A DNA stretch of 64,000 nt, from positions 2,288,501-2,352,500 of the forward strand of contig CAHIKZ030000957.1 of assembly GCA_903632075.3 (NCBI GenBank), given 5' to 3'. The position numbers and the translations under genes were made by a program. Position 1 is the stretch's first letter. Each line of letters begins with the position of its first letter. Under the pieces are notes generated by a model. The model made no database searches and was not told where the DNA came from. It saw nothing but the letters and a program-made list of their open reading frames with translations. This stretch comes from Acanthosepion pharaonis (Eukaryota; Mollusca; Cephalopoda; Sepiida; Sepiidae). Shown one piece after another: positions 43,376 through 53,794 of the stretch.

Positions 43376-44047
43376 GTATATAATTTACATGTGTATGTAT
43401 CCGCATTGACAGGGATCATATTGTATTTATTTTTTTTTTTCATGGCTACAGGTGTAATTTTCCTCCAATGCTCTGCCCGTCGACTATCATGTCTTTGCGT
43501 GAAAATTTAAAAATATATCTTTTAGCGGCTAGTAGGTTGAGAGATGACCGGAAAAGTATAACTTTTACTGCTCTGCTTCTACTCCTTTGTTTAATGAATT
43601 CTTTGATATCAACCCCCCCCCACGCCCCGGCCTACAACTCTGTAGTATAAGTCCAGCCTACCCCATAAAATTTGATAAGTATCTGTCGTTGGCGACGGAA
43701 AATTGAACATTTGTGGAAAGTCACTTTGGCCATGTTCCGAAATTGTAAGAAATGGTAAATGTAGTATTTTTTAATGATACTTTTCGTGTAGTTTGCTATG
43801 ATTGTACATTCTTTTGACTCAAGTTAATTCTTTCCATTTCAGTTCCCTTTTCTTTTTCCTTTTTTTTTTAACTTATATTTCAATCCCCCCACCCGACCTT
43901 AAGCGGGCATCCGTGTCCATTTTTCACTTTTATTTATTGATTTATTTACTTTTATTTTTTCTCTTACTTTAGGCATCCCATATCTCTGTCGTTGCGTATA
44001 TGTGTACATGTTTACTAACATCTGTGTGTCTCTCTCTCTCTCCCTTG

Positions 44048-44089
<42 letters not shown>

Positions 44090-44137
44090 ACATGTGTATG
44101 TATCCGCATTGACAGGGATCATATTGTATTTTTTCTT
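43143..44137 (+). repeat. Direct duplication upstream of the R2-group LINE
   Basis: A block of about 270-295 bp occurs at 43143-43437 and 43870-44137, offset 727 bp: AACTTATATTTCAATCCCCC, ACCTTAAGCGGGCATCCGTG, CCCATATCTCTGTCGTTGCG, a TC run, (TA)n, then TTTACATGTGTATGTATCCG and TTGACAGGGATCATATTGTA. The second copy leads straight into the LINE ORF, so the block is probably its 5' UTR, present twice. The 430 bp between contains no recognised gene. Confidence 0.7.
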
Positions 44138-46632
44138 TTTTATTTCTACATGTCTATATACTAAAATCAATTTATCCCCCTTGGAGTGGTCACTCCGACT
44201 TATACTAAGTTAAAACTTAGTATAGTCTATCCCACTGAATACCATACACTCTTATGAACTATTCTACCTTCGTTATATTAATAAATCCTCATTGTTTGCG
44301 CGTGCTCTCGGATCTTCTTCGAGACTCGCCCTATAGCTGGTAACTTGAACATAATTACCCCTTGGCAGTCAAGGTTAAACGCATCTCTACCAATAATACT
44401 TCATACCGGATCGGCCGTCAACCGGGACAACAAGAGGAACCAGTCTGAGGACGAAAAGTCTGCCACTGGAACAAACTCTTCCACACACGAAGAGACACTT
44501 GGTCACCAAAACCGGATTATTGCCAACCTTGGACCAAGTGACTCAATACCAAATCGACTAATAAAAAGTAAACGAACGAAATGGAGCCGCGAAGAGTATC
44601 GACAAGTCATGACATCCTTCTTCACTGCACTCGAAAACCCAGCAAAGAACACCACCAATCAAACATACCAAATATGGAGAAGTACGGTGGGAAATGATAT
44701 AAGACCTAACATCAATCCAAACAAACATTGCTATTGCCAATGTCCGTAGGGACATCATGCGAAACAACAAACTCTCAAAGGCAGAAATAGATAAGATAAA
44801 AATTAGATATAAGACAAAAATACTATGACCCATCACTCAAACTCTATTGAGACGAATGTAGAAATAAGGAATGCAACAGAGGATGAGGTGGACGCTAAAG
44901 CGAATGAAATACGAAATAATCTCCCAGGAAATGAAACCCAAGACTCTACCTTAAACACAACCTACAGTCCTCCAGAAACTGTACCTGGAGTCATCCTCAG
45001 TGGCAATAAGTTAGAATTCCTTGAAAACCACGAAGCTGAAATCACCGAAGCGAAACATGACGTCATCCAAGTACTCAACAGAGTAACTTTCATACAATTG
45101 TCAGACAGAGACCAGCTCCCGAAAATCCATATGACGAATTCCAACAAGCACATCGTGAAAATATACAATGCTGCTCTGGAAATCCTGTTAACAGATAAAC
45201 CACCGGGAACATCACAGAAGTTAACAACGTCATATACGCAACAGCTTTAGCAGCGACTCGGAAGCTTGGAGTCAAGACAATAAATAAAATTAACAGACAC
45301 AGAGAACCAGCCTGGAAAACCAAACTGATTCGAGAAATAAAACAAATCAGATGTGAGCTTTCTATATTAGATGAGCTCACCAGAAACCCTAATATTTCCA
45401 CACGTAAATGCAAAAAGATCAAGCGGAAATATAACATTAAATCCCTAATTGATATTCCATCTATCAAGGAAATGCTGAAGCAGAAACTTCAGCTAAAGGC
45501 GCAGAGAACAAGACGATACGAAAAACGTTGTAGGTTCTGTCGCCAAAATAAAATATTCCGAACAGATCGTAAGAAATTTTACAGGGAAATTGGAAAAACA
45601 CCTACACATGTCGAAAGGCCACCATCGATTGATAATGTACAGACATTTTGGGAAAATATCTGGAGCAGCCCAAAGGAGTATAACCCAAATGCAGAATGGA
45701 TACGGCGTGAAGAAGAACGAATGCCGGATTCACCTCTGCAAGAATTGGAAAATATATCCACAGGTGATGTTAGGCAAGCTCTAACGAAATCCCAAAAATG
45801 GAAATCCCCAGGAAATGACAAGTTGCCCCATTTCTGGCTGTATCATCTCACATCTACCCATGGAATTCTTGCAAAAACATTATCAACGCTTATAAATAAT
45901 CACAATAAAATCCCGGAATGGATTACTGAAGGTATGACATCCCTCATACCAAAAACAACTGAAACAGACGACCCGAAAAATTATAGACCGATAACATGTC
46001 TCTCCACAACGTATAAGTTGATCACGTCTGTACTGACGAACCGCACTTATTCCTTTCTCGAAACAAACAGCATTCTCCCGCTGGAACAGAAGGGATGCAG
46101 AAGAAGTTCATATGGCTGCAAAGATCAACTTCTGATAAATAAAATGATCCTGGAAAATTGTAGGAGACGAGGAAGGAATCTAAGTGCAGCGTGGATTGAT
46201 TATCGTAAAGCCTTTGAGAGTGTTCCACATTCTTGGATCCTTAAGACTTTGGAAATGTACAAAGTCTCCCCTGTGGTGTTAAATTTCCTTAGGCACAGCA
46301 TGGGAATGTGGAACACCAAACTATACCTTAATCACACCGGGGGCACTGCCATATCCAACCGTCTGAATATCCAACCTGGAATCTTTCAAGGAGACTCTCT
46401 GTCACCCCTTCTGTTTTGTTTATCCTTAATCCCTCTTACACATGAACTGAACAACAGTAGCTATGGTTACAAAATAAATAAGAAAATATTCAATCACCTA
46501 CTCTACATGGATGATCTCAAACTCTTTGCCAAAGACGACAATGAGTTGAAAGGCCTCCTCAATATTGTAAAATACTTCAGTGACGACATAGGTATGGACT
46601 TCGGATTAGATAAATGTGCAAAAGTAACTTAA
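44138..46632 (+). pseudogene. R2-group (RLE-type) non-LTR retrotransposon, N-terminus and RT
   Basis: N-terminal part (44345-44749) has KRTKWSREEYRQVMTSFFTA near residues 77-96, a Myb-like segment typical of this group. A frameshift near 44710 and further shifts near 44822 and 45210-45250 break the ORF. The frame from 45217 through the ATG at 45472 to 46632 is an RT: KNYRPITCLSTTYKLITSVL (motif 1-2 area), AWIDYRKAFESVPHSW (first catalytic Asp), QGDSLSPLLFCL, and LLYMDDLKLFAKDD with the catalytic YMDD at residues 345-348 of the 386-residue frame. It stops at CAKVT, where intact relatives continue into the thumb. It lies inside intron A of the lectin-like gene, same strand. Confidence 0.85.
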
Positions 46633-46689
46633 GAAAGGTAGAATTACAGAAACACCCTTAATAGATTTAGATTTTGTCACAAAGATTAG

Positions 46690-47373
46690 GGAACTGGTGC
46701 AGGGTTAAAAGTGGAAACTGAAGGTTTTATCCTTGCTGCGCAGGACCAATGCTTGCTAACTAGGAATTATCAAGCACATATACTAAAATATTGTGTCAGC
46801 CCAAAATGCAGATTCTGTAATAAATATCCAGAAACGATTGATCATCTTGTATCAGGTTGTACGGTGTTGGCACCCACTGAATATAAAACCCGACATGACA
46901 GAGTGAGCCAATATCTGCACTGGAAAATCTGCAACTTCTATGGGAAGGAAACTGAAAGAAACTGGTATGAACACCACCCAGACCCGGTTACGGAGATAGG
47001 ACCTGTTACAATTCTATGGGACTACACAATACACACTGACAGAACAATCAAGGCCAACCGGCCAGATATTGTCATTAAAGACCACAAACAAAAACGATTC
47101 CTCCTTATTGATATGGCAGTCCCTGCTGACTGCAATGTATCTTTGAAGATATTCAAAAAGTTGTCAAAGTACAAGGACCTTGAAATAGAAATCTCGAAAA
47201 TGTGGCATATGGGAACATCAACAATCCCTGTTGTAGTTGGAGCCCTAGGATTGGTTGGAAAAGATTGCAGTAGACAAATTGAAGGGATTCCCGGAAGTCC
47301 ATGCCTCAAGGAGATACAAAAAATTGTTCTGACAAATACAGTCCACACTTTACGAAGGGCTTTATCTATGTAA
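46690..47373 (+). pseudogene. R2-group retrotransposon, zinc knuckle and restriction-like endonuclease
   Basis: Same frame as the RT. It begins after a deleted thumb region with ETEGFILAAQDQCLLT, then the CCHC knuckle CRFCNKYPETIDHLVSGC, then ILWDYTIHTDR, and the PD-(D/E)xK nuclease core RPDIVIKDHKQKRFLLIDMA (Asp119 and Asp134 of the 46711 frame). It ends with a VVVGALGLVGKD block and stop at 47371-47373. In this group the nuclease cuts the genomic target to prime reverse transcription. The 3' tail includes (TTTG)n at 47382-47410 and (ACT)n/(AAT)n at 47506-47550. About 300 residues are missing between RT and nuclease, so the copy is dead. Confidence 0.85.
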
Positions 47374-47584
47374 TTTAATTCTTTTGTTTGTTTGTTTGTT
47401 TGTTTGTTTGTCAGTGGAAAGTGTCATGACGCCATTTCTAACCTAAGGTCCCAGGGCGGGACCCGGAAAGAAATGTGTAAACGCCAGAAATCAAAGAAAA
47501 TAAAAATACTACTACTACTACTACTAATAATAATAATAGTAGTTATAATAGTAATAAATATCAGGAAACCATAGACTACCTAAT

Positions 47585-47835
47585 CGCAGTATGTTTTGTA
47601 CTTGCGCCAAATGAATATAGACATCGTCACGATAGAGGGTGGGGGTGGGGATAATACTTATACTGGACAATGTGCAAACACTTTGGAAAAGATGTTAAAA
47701 CTGGTATGAACATCAATCAGCATCGGTTACATAAATAGAAGACATCAAAATTCTATGGGATCACACCGTCTTTACAGAAAGCAAGATTGAAGCAAATAAG
47801 TCGGATATAATTTTCAAAAGCCAAAAAGTAAAAAA
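47585..47835 (+). pseudogene. Second fragment of the same LINE nuclease region
   Basis: Frame-shifted sequence equivalent to LAPTEY...HDR...W-x-MCK...NWYEH...ILWDHT...DIIFK of 46860-47095, about 60% similar. It begins right after the 3' tail of the first copy and ends in poly(A) near 47829-47841. Confidence 0.65.
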
Positions 47836-47984
47836 AAAAAACTTGCCAACAGTCAAATTACACAGAAAACACCGTTTCTCATTTGATCACTGATGTCAGT
47901 GTCAAGCCCCGTCTGAATTTTCGGATTTTGGCGTTGGTATTTTTCTGTCTTCTATTAAATCACTTCTTAGATATTTCAATATTT

Positions 47985-48400
47985 TTTTTTTATTTGCTTG
48001 ATTTTGGTATCTTCAATTTGTAAATTACATGGGGACTTTTTTCTCTCTTTGCTGAAAAGTATTCATTCTGTCGTGTTTCAATTGATGTTTAGTCCTTTCT
48101 TCTCTCTTTCTTTGACCAGCTTTGGTAGGTGTTCCTGTATTTTTCCTTTCCGTATCACCTGTCAACTCTCTGTCATCTGCATAACTAATATTTTTAAGGT
48201 GATGGGCGCCAATAATGAATCATGGTAGAAATTTTAATTCCCTCAAAATCCCCACACTGTATACGTTGAATATATCCGACGAGACGATACAACCTTGTCT
48301 TACTATATTTTCATATTTATTGAATTCATTTTCTAACTGCATTCAGGCGGTTGAACACAAGCATAAGTTCTGGATTATTCTAATAGTTTTCCCAGATTTA
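47985..48400 (-). pseudogene. RTE-clade LINE reverse-transcriptase fragment
   Basis: Minus strand, read from 48400 with frameshifts: VRQGCIVSSDIFNVYS, ILRELKFLP, then NISYADD near 48192-48170 (catalytic box) and a KTECM-like block near 48060. The order matches BovB/RTE-type RT. It ends 77 bp before exon B, on the opposite strand to the host gene. Confidence 0.7.
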
Positions 48401-48477
48401 TGAACATTAGTTAGCAGTGCAGAAATGTTGCTATATTACAAATTATCTACAATTATTTCGTTATAATCTGTTTTCAG

Positions 48478-48563
48478 GTAAATGGAGCCAGCCTGGTAAC
48501 TGTGGAGACATTGACAGAACACCAGTTTATTACCAACTGGTTGAAACAGCATTATCTTTACAG
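48478..48563 (+). CDS. C-type lectin-like domain gene, exon B
   Basis: 86-bp internal exon: acceptor TCTGTTTTCAG ends at 48477, donor CAG|GTACTT starts at 48564. It begins in phase 0 and ends with two bases of a split codon. Translation VNGASLVTVETLTEHQFITN then WLKQHYLY is the hallmark A-x-LV-x(I/V) segment of C-type lectin-like domains, where a strand and helix follow the first core Cys of exon A. With exon C the split codon becomes AGA (Arg). The frame is not the longest open frame here, so a simple ORF scan misses it. The donor has T rather than G at +5 (GTACTT), slightly weak. Confidence 0.8.
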
Positions 48564-48679
48564 GTACTTCAAGTATTCTATATGCTCTTTTCTCTTCAAC
48601 CCGTAAATGATCATGGCTGTCCACAACTTCCGCTGATACGAATTCCCATTATGAGAACTATTCCGCTAACCGGGACATT

Positions 48680-48683
<4 letters not shown>

Positions 48684-48776
<93 letters not shown>
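48684..48776. repeat. (TA)n microsatellite
   Basis: About 93 bases of TA with one ACACA interruption at about 48717-48722, 120 bp after exon B. Confidence 0.97.
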
Positions 48777-48777
<1 letters not shown>

Positions 48778-49245
48778 GAAATGGACAAAAGTCCGACATT
48801 TATTTTTAGGGCATTTTTATATTTATACGTTCTTTTTTATAGATGCAAATATTTAAGTAAATGCTCTGTTTTATAATAAACAGTATTAAACAACATCGAC
48901 CGGCCTGAATATCCGAGAAATTGTCATAGAAAATATGCCTCCTCCTATATGTCAGGCTATATGTCTGTTCCGTATAGGATACAGGTTCGATTCCCGTCAG
49001 AGGACGCATATTTTCTATGAAGATTATTATAATTATTTATTATAAACAGAGCATTTACTTAAATATTTGTATCTACAAAAAAGAACGTATAAACATAAAA
49101 ACAGTATTAACAACATTTACCGAGAAATTTTCATAGAAAATTTATTATAAACAGAGCATTTACTTAAATATTTGTGTCTATATAAATAAAGTATAAAAAT
49201 AAAATATATCAAAATAATTTTCGGACTTTTTTGTCCATTTCGTAG
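48777..49245. mobile_element. Foldback element with tRNA-like centre
   Basis: GAAATGGACAAAAGTCCGAC (48778) is inverted as GGACTTTTTTGTCCATTTCG (49223). Arms also share TATACGTTCTTTTTTATAGA, and AGCATTTACTTAAATATTTG is repeated at 49051 and 49156. In the centre, a GGTTCGATTCCCGTC B box at about 48983 lies in a partly cloverleaf-like stretch (about 48942-49008). A related CGGTTTGATTCCTGTC lies at 49422. Confidence 0.6.
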
Positions 49246-49617
49246 TCGATGACGTCATTTCTTTACGTTTGGATACGCTTCAAGCAGATATCGACGTTCG
49301 AGGTAAATCATGGAAAACTGTACTTTAAAGGCAGTAAAATCGATCGCGCGACCAAACGCTTCTTCGTAGCTAAATTGCTATAGTACATCAGGATTATATT
49401 CCGGTTGAGTGTAGGATACCGGTTTGATTCCTGTCGGATGACGCATTTATTTTACAAAAATTTCTCGGACGTTCAGGTCGGTAAATGCTAATGTCGTTTT
49501 TTTTATTATAAAGTGTGCATTTACTTAAATATTTGTGTCTATATAAATAACATATAACAATATATATATATACTTCTGTCTATATAAATAACTTATAATT
49601 ATATATATATATATAGA
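49246..49617. repeat. Related tRNA-like and TTTACTTAAATATTTG segments
   Basis: 49386-49445 repeats the tRNA-like end (GATTCCTGTCGGATGACGCA), and GCATTTACTTAAATATTTGT recurs at about 49517. Short (TA)n at 49561-49571 and 49602-49614. It appears to be a second, partial copy of the foldback next to it. Confidence 0.5.
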
Positions 49618-49864
49618 CTGGGTTCTATAGCCTTGGATGGCAACTGGTCTAGGAGAAGGACAATTCTGAATTCAAAACCTGCGGAGGGTCGTTTGGGAAC
49701 CTTGTGGCATTCGGTGCACCAGGTCTCTGTATTCGTCCCTTCAAAAAGTGTGAATGGTCCTGCACGAGGCCGTCATCACTATAATCAAATCTCATGTGCC
49801 GGTGTCGGTTTCCTGGAAACTGATCTGCTTGACCCTCATACGTCGAATCTCGATGGGAGAGTCG

Positions 49865-49880
<16 letters not shown>
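49618..49880 (+). mobile_element. SINE-derived 3' body
   Basis: CTGGGTTCTATAGCCTTGGA matches the body of the SINE at 19262-19575 (19428 area). It then runs through AAACCTGCGGAGGGTCGTTT and a segment related to 51370-51490. The tRNA head is missing. It ends at (TTA)n 49867-49891. Confidence 0.5.
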
Positions 49881-49897
<17 letters not shown>

Positions 49898-49919
49898 TAT
49901 TAGGTTGAAGAGTTTATTA

Positions 49920-50480
49920 AATCCCATTCATGTTGACCTGGACTTCCGAATAAAGTAAAAAAAAAAAAAAAAATGCATATTTTTCTTGTTGTGATCCATA
50001 ATTCGAATTCTAGTTTGAATATATTTTCCAAACAATGCATCTGATATAAAATATATCAACTTTATTTGGATTTATTTTTGAAATAGTAAAATTTTGTCAG
50101 TTTTTAAGCAAAAACCTGCGGAAATTAGGCATTTCTCTATATTTTTTCAGACGATCTTTAAAATTAATGCTCAAAAATTGGTAAAAGTTGTGAATCAATT
50201 TGGTGTTAGTATTTATCATATCAAACCCCAGTTTTCACACCGAGTACAATAATGATTTTCTAAAAAAAAGGGAAAAAATCAACCTGCCCTAAGGTCAGTA
50301 TATGTAATCATTCGAGAAAAGTAGAGGTTTATTTTTAACTTATTTGTTTAAGAATTCATCTTTCTCCCAGTGTTTTTCCTGATTTTCCGTTCATTGCAAT
50401 TGTAACCATTTAACAATGTCTTTACATCTCGTATAACAATGTGCAGGCTGGTTAAGAGTGGATGACCGAATCTACATACT
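49920..50480. other. Unassigned intronic AT-rich DNA
   Basis: Poly(A) at 49957-49974. No repeat family or exon recognised. Confidence 0.4.
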
Positions 50481-50570
50481 GAACGATAACAGTCTGAATA
50501 ATGGAAATAATGCAAGTAATAAATAATACTTCATCGCAGAGATATAGAAAGATACTGAAGAATAATTCCA

Positions 50571-50615
50571 ATCACCTGAAGAAGGTCGGAGCGTACAACG
50601 GCCGAAATGTTGCGA
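50571..50615 (+). ncRNA. Hammerhead motif, SINE-tail type
   Basis: UCAC (50572-50575) with GCGA (50612-50615) has one mismatch. Core CUGAAGA from 50576, stem II GGUCG/CGGCC with G-U, GAAA at 50604-50607, then UGUU; the stem III pair is weakened by a C-to-U change. Confidence 0.4.
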
Positions 50616-50720
50616 ATATGGCATTGAAGATGAGGATAAGAGTCCGAATAATGGAAATAATGCAAGTAATCATAATACTTCATCTCAGAGATAAAGACAA
50701 ATATTGAAGAAAAATTACAC

Positions 50721-50764
50721 TCACCTGAAGAATGCCGATGCGTACAACGGCCGAAACGTTGTGA
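50721..50764 (+). ncRNA. Hammerhead ribozyme motif, SINE-tail type
   Basis: UCAC (50721-50724) pairs with GUGA (50761-50764). Core CUGAAGA from 50725, stem II GCCG/CGGC, GAAA at 50753-50756, two-base-pair stem III, GUU cut at 50760/50761. The core is canonical. Confidence 0.55.
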
Positions 50765-50894
50765 AAATGACAATGAAGATGAGGATAACAGTCCGAATAA
50801 TGGAAATAATACATAAATCGAATGATATTATAATTCGAAGTGAACTCAGACTTGAATAACTGTTTTCGCTGCAGTTCTTCGATATACTATGTCC

Positions 50895-51165
50895 CTTCAG
50901 GACGTGGGCGATCATGACACTCCTCAACTTCCTGTCCTTTGTAGCTCTAAGCAATGTTTATTGCCTTTCAATCCTACTGAAATCCCAATTCTGCCATCCA
51001 TTTACACAATCTCGTTATGTATGTTACTCGTTGCTTCCCTCGTGTTCAGTGATTCCTGTGGGTGTCAAATTCTCCAAGTCCTCTTTGCTCATTATGTGTC
51101 TCAGAAATCCCAATTGTCTCTCTCTGATTTTAAGTACAAGTGTCCTTTTCATTTGACCAAATAAG
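50895..51165 (-). pseudogene. RTE-clade LINE 3' end
   Basis: Minus strand: ILVLKIRERQLGFLRHIM-like segment (LKIRERQLGF near 51140-51110), KEDLENLTPTG, then LLRATKDRKLRSVMIAHVLK near 50953-50900. This is the C-terminal pattern of BovB/RTE-type ORFs. Truncated 5'; several frameshifts. Confidence 0.75.
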
Positions 51166-51189
51166 GGAAAAAACATGCTGTGGGAAACC

Positions 51190-51500
51190 ACGTTGAAGTA
51201 AACGGTCGGGATTGATAAATCCGAGAGCCGAGTTCGAATTACAGTCGAATTCATTACATTCACTTATGTACTTATACCATTGAGAAAGGTATGAATCCAT
51301 CTCCTCTTCTCACCAGCAGTAAAAAGCAGGTCCTTGGGTAGCAACAGGTTTAGGGGAAGGAAAATCTCTGAATTCTAAACCAACCTGGAGAGGGTTGGGC
51401 TCTGTCTTGCCGAGGAAACACAACTGTGGCTGCAGCACGTGTTGCCCCTACGACCCTAATGGGTCACGGGATCGTGGTGATGACATTACTTTAGAACTTT
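51190..51500 (+). mobile_element. tRNA-derived SINE with long tail
   Basis: GAGAGCCGAGTTCGAATTAC (B box) at about 51222, TTACATTCACTTATGTACTT, TTGAGAAAGGTATGAATCC, then a body that diverges into GGGTTGGGCTCTGTCTTGCC and ends near GGTCACGGGATCGTGG. It is a relative of 19262-19575 with a different 3' half. Confidence 0.6.
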
Positions 51501-51728
51501 CAACAGCATCAACAACTAAAATTGATAGCACATTTACCTGGACGAGAAAATAATGACATAATTAAAATGTTGACTTTCCGCAACACTTCAAACAAAAGGT
51601 TAGTAAGGAAAGTTCCGACTATACTATAAATATCAATAACGGCTGATGGTGTTGAGAAACTTATTTTACTGAAAAGCTGTTTTAAGAGATTTTAAAAATT
51701 TCAACCAAAAGTAACACTAACTACTTGG

Positions 51729-52150
51729 TCAATGAATGCCAAATGTTTCTACATTAAGAAACGGCTATTTTACCATTAGCATTAAAGATTAGGAGGGCTT
51801 ATACTACACTTTGATCGCAGACCGATGGCTGGGGTTTCAAGAAGAAAGTCTAACACCAATAACGCTGGCTGCTCGGTCAATGAATGCCGAAAGTTTCCAT
51901 ATAAAGAAAGGTTGAATATTACCAAAACAGAGATGAGGAGAACAGATACTACACTTTGATCCCAGCCGAATGGTCAAGAAGTGAAGAAAAGCCTTACTTG
52001 AGTAAGACTGGCTGATTGGTCAATGAATGCTGAATGTTTCTTTATAAGGAAAAGGCTTATATTACCATTATCATTAGAGATGAGGAGAACAGATACTGCA
52101 CTTGATACTCATGGTTCCCTAACGATGATTTAATATGGTTAAGGACGGTT
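51729..52150. repeat. Tandem repeat, unit about 145 bp
   Basis: TCAATGAATGC landmarks at 51729, 51877 and 52020 (148 and 143 bp apart), each followed by AAAGGCTTATATTACCATTA-like and GATGAGGAGAACAGATACT. A fourth, split unit continues at 52360-52441 and 53108-53200. Individual units resemble nothing I recognise. Confidence 0.65.
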
Positions 52151-52300
52151 TAAAGTATGGAGCCCAAGCACGTGAACATGAGCTAAGACCCCAAGTTACC
52201 CAGTCTCCACAACCAACGTCACGCTCGCGTCCATATTCCACCGATCTTTGCTGTAATGAGGGAGGTGCTGCCGCAGGGTTGGAATCCCCGTGACTAGGTA
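52150..52300. repeat. Copy of the GAGTACGTACAC dispersed repeat
   Basis: GGAGCCCAAGCACGTGAACA, AAGTTACCCAGTCTCCACAACC and TGTAATGAGGGAGGTGC correspond to blocks of 33975-34270. Confidence 0.4.
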
Positions 52301-52441
52301 TCCCTCATTTATTTGTCATGTTCTGTCCAAAGACAGAAATACAATTGAGGAGAAAAATGTAGAGTTCCTGTCTGAAGGCAGATATTGCATGTTGATCCTA
52401 CCCCGATGGCCAGGGAATGAAGAAAAGCGTAACTCGAGTAG

Positions 52442-53107
52442 TTTTTTTGGTTTGGTTTATTTTTTTTTTACGGCATATCAACCTCAATGGGTTATTTAAT
52501 GCCAACAAAATTTTTTAGGATAGATTCGTATGAATAGAATATGTATTCTTTGGTTTAGATTAGTTTGGTTTATTTTGTTTAACGGCATATCAACCTCAAT
52601 GGGTTATTTAATGCCGACAACATTTTTAGGATAGATTTGTATGAATAGAATATGTATTCTTTGGTTTAGATTCGTTTGGTTTATTTTGATTTACGGCATA
52701 TCAACCTCTATGGGTTATTTAATGCAGACAACATTTTTCCTGGTAATATTTTTTATTGTCTATCTATTTCTGGTAATATTTTTTCCTCAAAAATGTATAG
52801 CTGGTAATATTATTTAAAAAAATATATTGCTGGTAATAGTTTTTTTTTTTTTCAAAATTTATTTCTGGTAATAATTTTTACAAAGTATTTCTGGTATTAA
52901 AACCTATTTTTACACTTTTATAATGCTTTTTATATCAGTTTCGGAGTTAACTATTTGCCGATAGCTGGGACCCTAACAGGTGCTACCACCCCGGGTCAGG
53001 GTGAACCTGGAAACACCAGCAATTAAGAGATGGTTCCACGCTCCTCAAAACCTCCTGATCAGAGGCCTTGCTGCTGGACGTAGTTTATCGTTTTACCCTG
53101 GACGCGG
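52442..53107. mobile_element. Insertion flanked by a 12-bp direct repeat
   Basis: TAACTCGAGTAG occurs at 52430-52441 and 53108-53119 and the flanking unit of the 145-bp repeat is restored when the insert is removed. Inside are three tandem units of about 112 bp (CGGCATATCAACCTCAATGG at 52471, 52583 and 52695), then CTGGTAATATTTTT repeats to 52890, then a less AT-rich segment with CTACCACCCCGGGTCAGGG. No protein. The 12-bp duplication fits a LINE-mobilised sequence. Confidence 0.55.
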
Positions 53108-53179
53108 TAACTCGAGTAGCACTGGCTGCTCGGTTAATGAATACTGAATATTTCCATAAAAGGAAAGGTCGAATATTAG

Positions 53180-53350
53180 CATTACAATTTCCCTTCAAAT
53201 GTCTGTTTGTAGAACCATATCTCTCTGGCTTCAAATCTCCTCTTCTTCTGTGAGGAAATTGTCAAGGATTCACTGCTCTATGCGAGGATTGATGGTACGC
53301 AGTAGTTTAGCGCTCTTTTCTTTGTTTCTAAGGAAATCTTCCTGCTTCAT
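53180..53350 (-). pseudogene. RTE-clade LINE C-terminal fragment
   Basis: Minus strand, frame-shifted: a block like SQKKRRFEARELWFYK near 53250-53205, matching the ...KRLExxExWFYRRM region of RTE ORFs, and an upstream INPRIEQ segment. Confidence 0.5.
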
Positions 53351-53794
53351 TGGCTAATTCTGCGTCGCAAAACTTTCGAAGACAAGAAAATAAAAATGCA
53401 CAAAAAATAACGTGTTAGTTTATGTGGATAACTCCAGACACGGTACCCGTGATATACTGAAATCAGCATTCATGAAATCTCCGAGGCTAGCAGAAAGTTA
53501 CAGTGGCAGGAGTTGCGTCTTGTTGACCTTCATCCTTCCGGTTGGTATTGATTAGTTTTATCGATTACTGCATGCCTCACAATAAAAGGTCAAAGCCTTT
53601 TAAAGCGTCGAATCGAATTTTCTTACCACAATGTCCTCGTTATTGCTGGAATTTGACAAAGGTAGACTTAAAACTAACGTTAAGTCTCAGTTCAGACATT
53701 GCTAAGAGAATCAGACCCTTAAGACATCAAAGAATGATATTAAATTTATGACAATTGACAAAGGAGATTACGCAAAGTTAACAAGCTATGGAAT

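Larger units (their letters stand above)
50490..50810 (+). repeat. Hammerhead-SINE tails in tandem
   Basis: Three tail units (AATAATGGAAATAATGCAAGT at about 50496, 50648 and 50794) carry two hammerhead motifs at 50571 and 50721, period about 150 bp. Same organisation as 12983-13260. No tRNA head is attached. Confidence 0.7.

Noticed and set aside
48417..48779. 120-codon frame overlapping exon B
   Set aside because: It is in a different frame from the lectin-like exon and ends in a Tyr/Ile run from (TA)n.
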